Part shown: positions 63,991 to 64,000 of the stretch, piece by piece
Numbering within the stretch: position 1 is the first letter of the stretch
How the letters are laid out: every line of letters begins with the position of its first letter
DNA from: Nitzschia sp. pyKryTriq1
Lineage: Eukaryota; Bacillariophyta; Bacillariophyceae; Bacillariales; Bacillariaceae
Direction of reading: 5' to 3'
Length of the DNA: 64,000 nt
NCBI GenBank assembly: GCA_956465555.1
Contig: OY101119.1
Span: 1,524,129-1,588,128 of the forward strand
Notes under the pieces: model-generated
Seen by the model: only the letters and a program-made list of their open reading frames with translations
Told to the model about the DNA's origin: nothing
Databases searched by the model: none
Translations under genes and position numbers: made by a program

Positions 63991-64000
63991 AATCTGGCCG

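Noticed and set aside
1-64000. CRISPR arrays, bacterial operons, riboswitches and tRNA genes
   Set aside because: The window is eukaryotic; no regularly spaced direct repeats of CRISPR type were seen, and no convincing A-box/B-box pair with a cloverleaf was found by eye.

Overview
The window is nuclear DNA of a eukaryotic microalga, almost certainly a diatom. The evidence is short GT-AG introns (about 70-150 nt), many single-exon genes, a plastid protein with the layered targeting signal of a complex red-lineage plastid (signal peptide, phenylalanine at the cleavage site, transit-like stretch, twin-arginine lumen signal), a carboxy-terminal domain that I associate with stramenopiles, and Ty1/copia relics with the DSHADT protease motif I associate with diatom elements. 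The species cannot be fixed from the sequence.

Layout. 0-2.6 kb: a RecN-like SMC-type ATPase. 3-4.9 kb: tandem repeat and a broken copia protease-region relic. 4.9-14.9 kb: COG1 (with an EF-hand), a thylakoid-lumen TPM-domain protein (TLP18.3/Psb32 type, four exons), TTC27 and a Rheb-like GTPase with altered nucleotide-binding motifs. 15-23 kb: weak small ORFs, RAD9, a copia 3' end with its LTR start, a fibrillin-like protein, and a five-exon nucleoside diphosphate kinase containing an 8-nt microexon. 23.8-39.3 kb: LRR protein, LYR-motif protein, UDP-GlcNAc pyrophosphorylase, NatA subunit NAA15, adenylate kinase 6, a signal-peptide-bearing ANTH protein and tRNA 2'-phosphotransferase. 39.3-55.2 kb: a diverged direct repeat, a tandem DP1/REEP membrane protein, a membrane-anchored metallophosphoesterase, a 1,449-residue coiled-coil protein, a secreted unknown, a foldback element, a proline-rich protein and SND3/Pho88. 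55.2-64 kb: gene-poor, relic-rich DNA holding one clear gene, a dual-MRH ERAD lectin.

The genes are mostly housekeeping and not an operon-like system. A loose endomembrane theme exists: COG1 (Golgi tethering), DP1/REEP (ER shaping), SND3 (ER insertion), OS-9/erlectin (ERAD) and the ANTH protein (vesicle coat) all act on the secretory system. In a diatom that system also encloses the plastid. Several neighbours are tail-to-tail with very short gaps: NAA15/AK6 (32 bp), ANTH/TPT1 (50 bp) and coiled-coil/secreted protein (88 bp). Intergenic spacers, especially near gene starts, carry dense palindromic arrays built from TACCGGTA, GGTACC and GTACAGTAC.

All exon boundaries were inferred by eye from splice consensus, reading frame and family alignment from memory. 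No search or transcript data were available.
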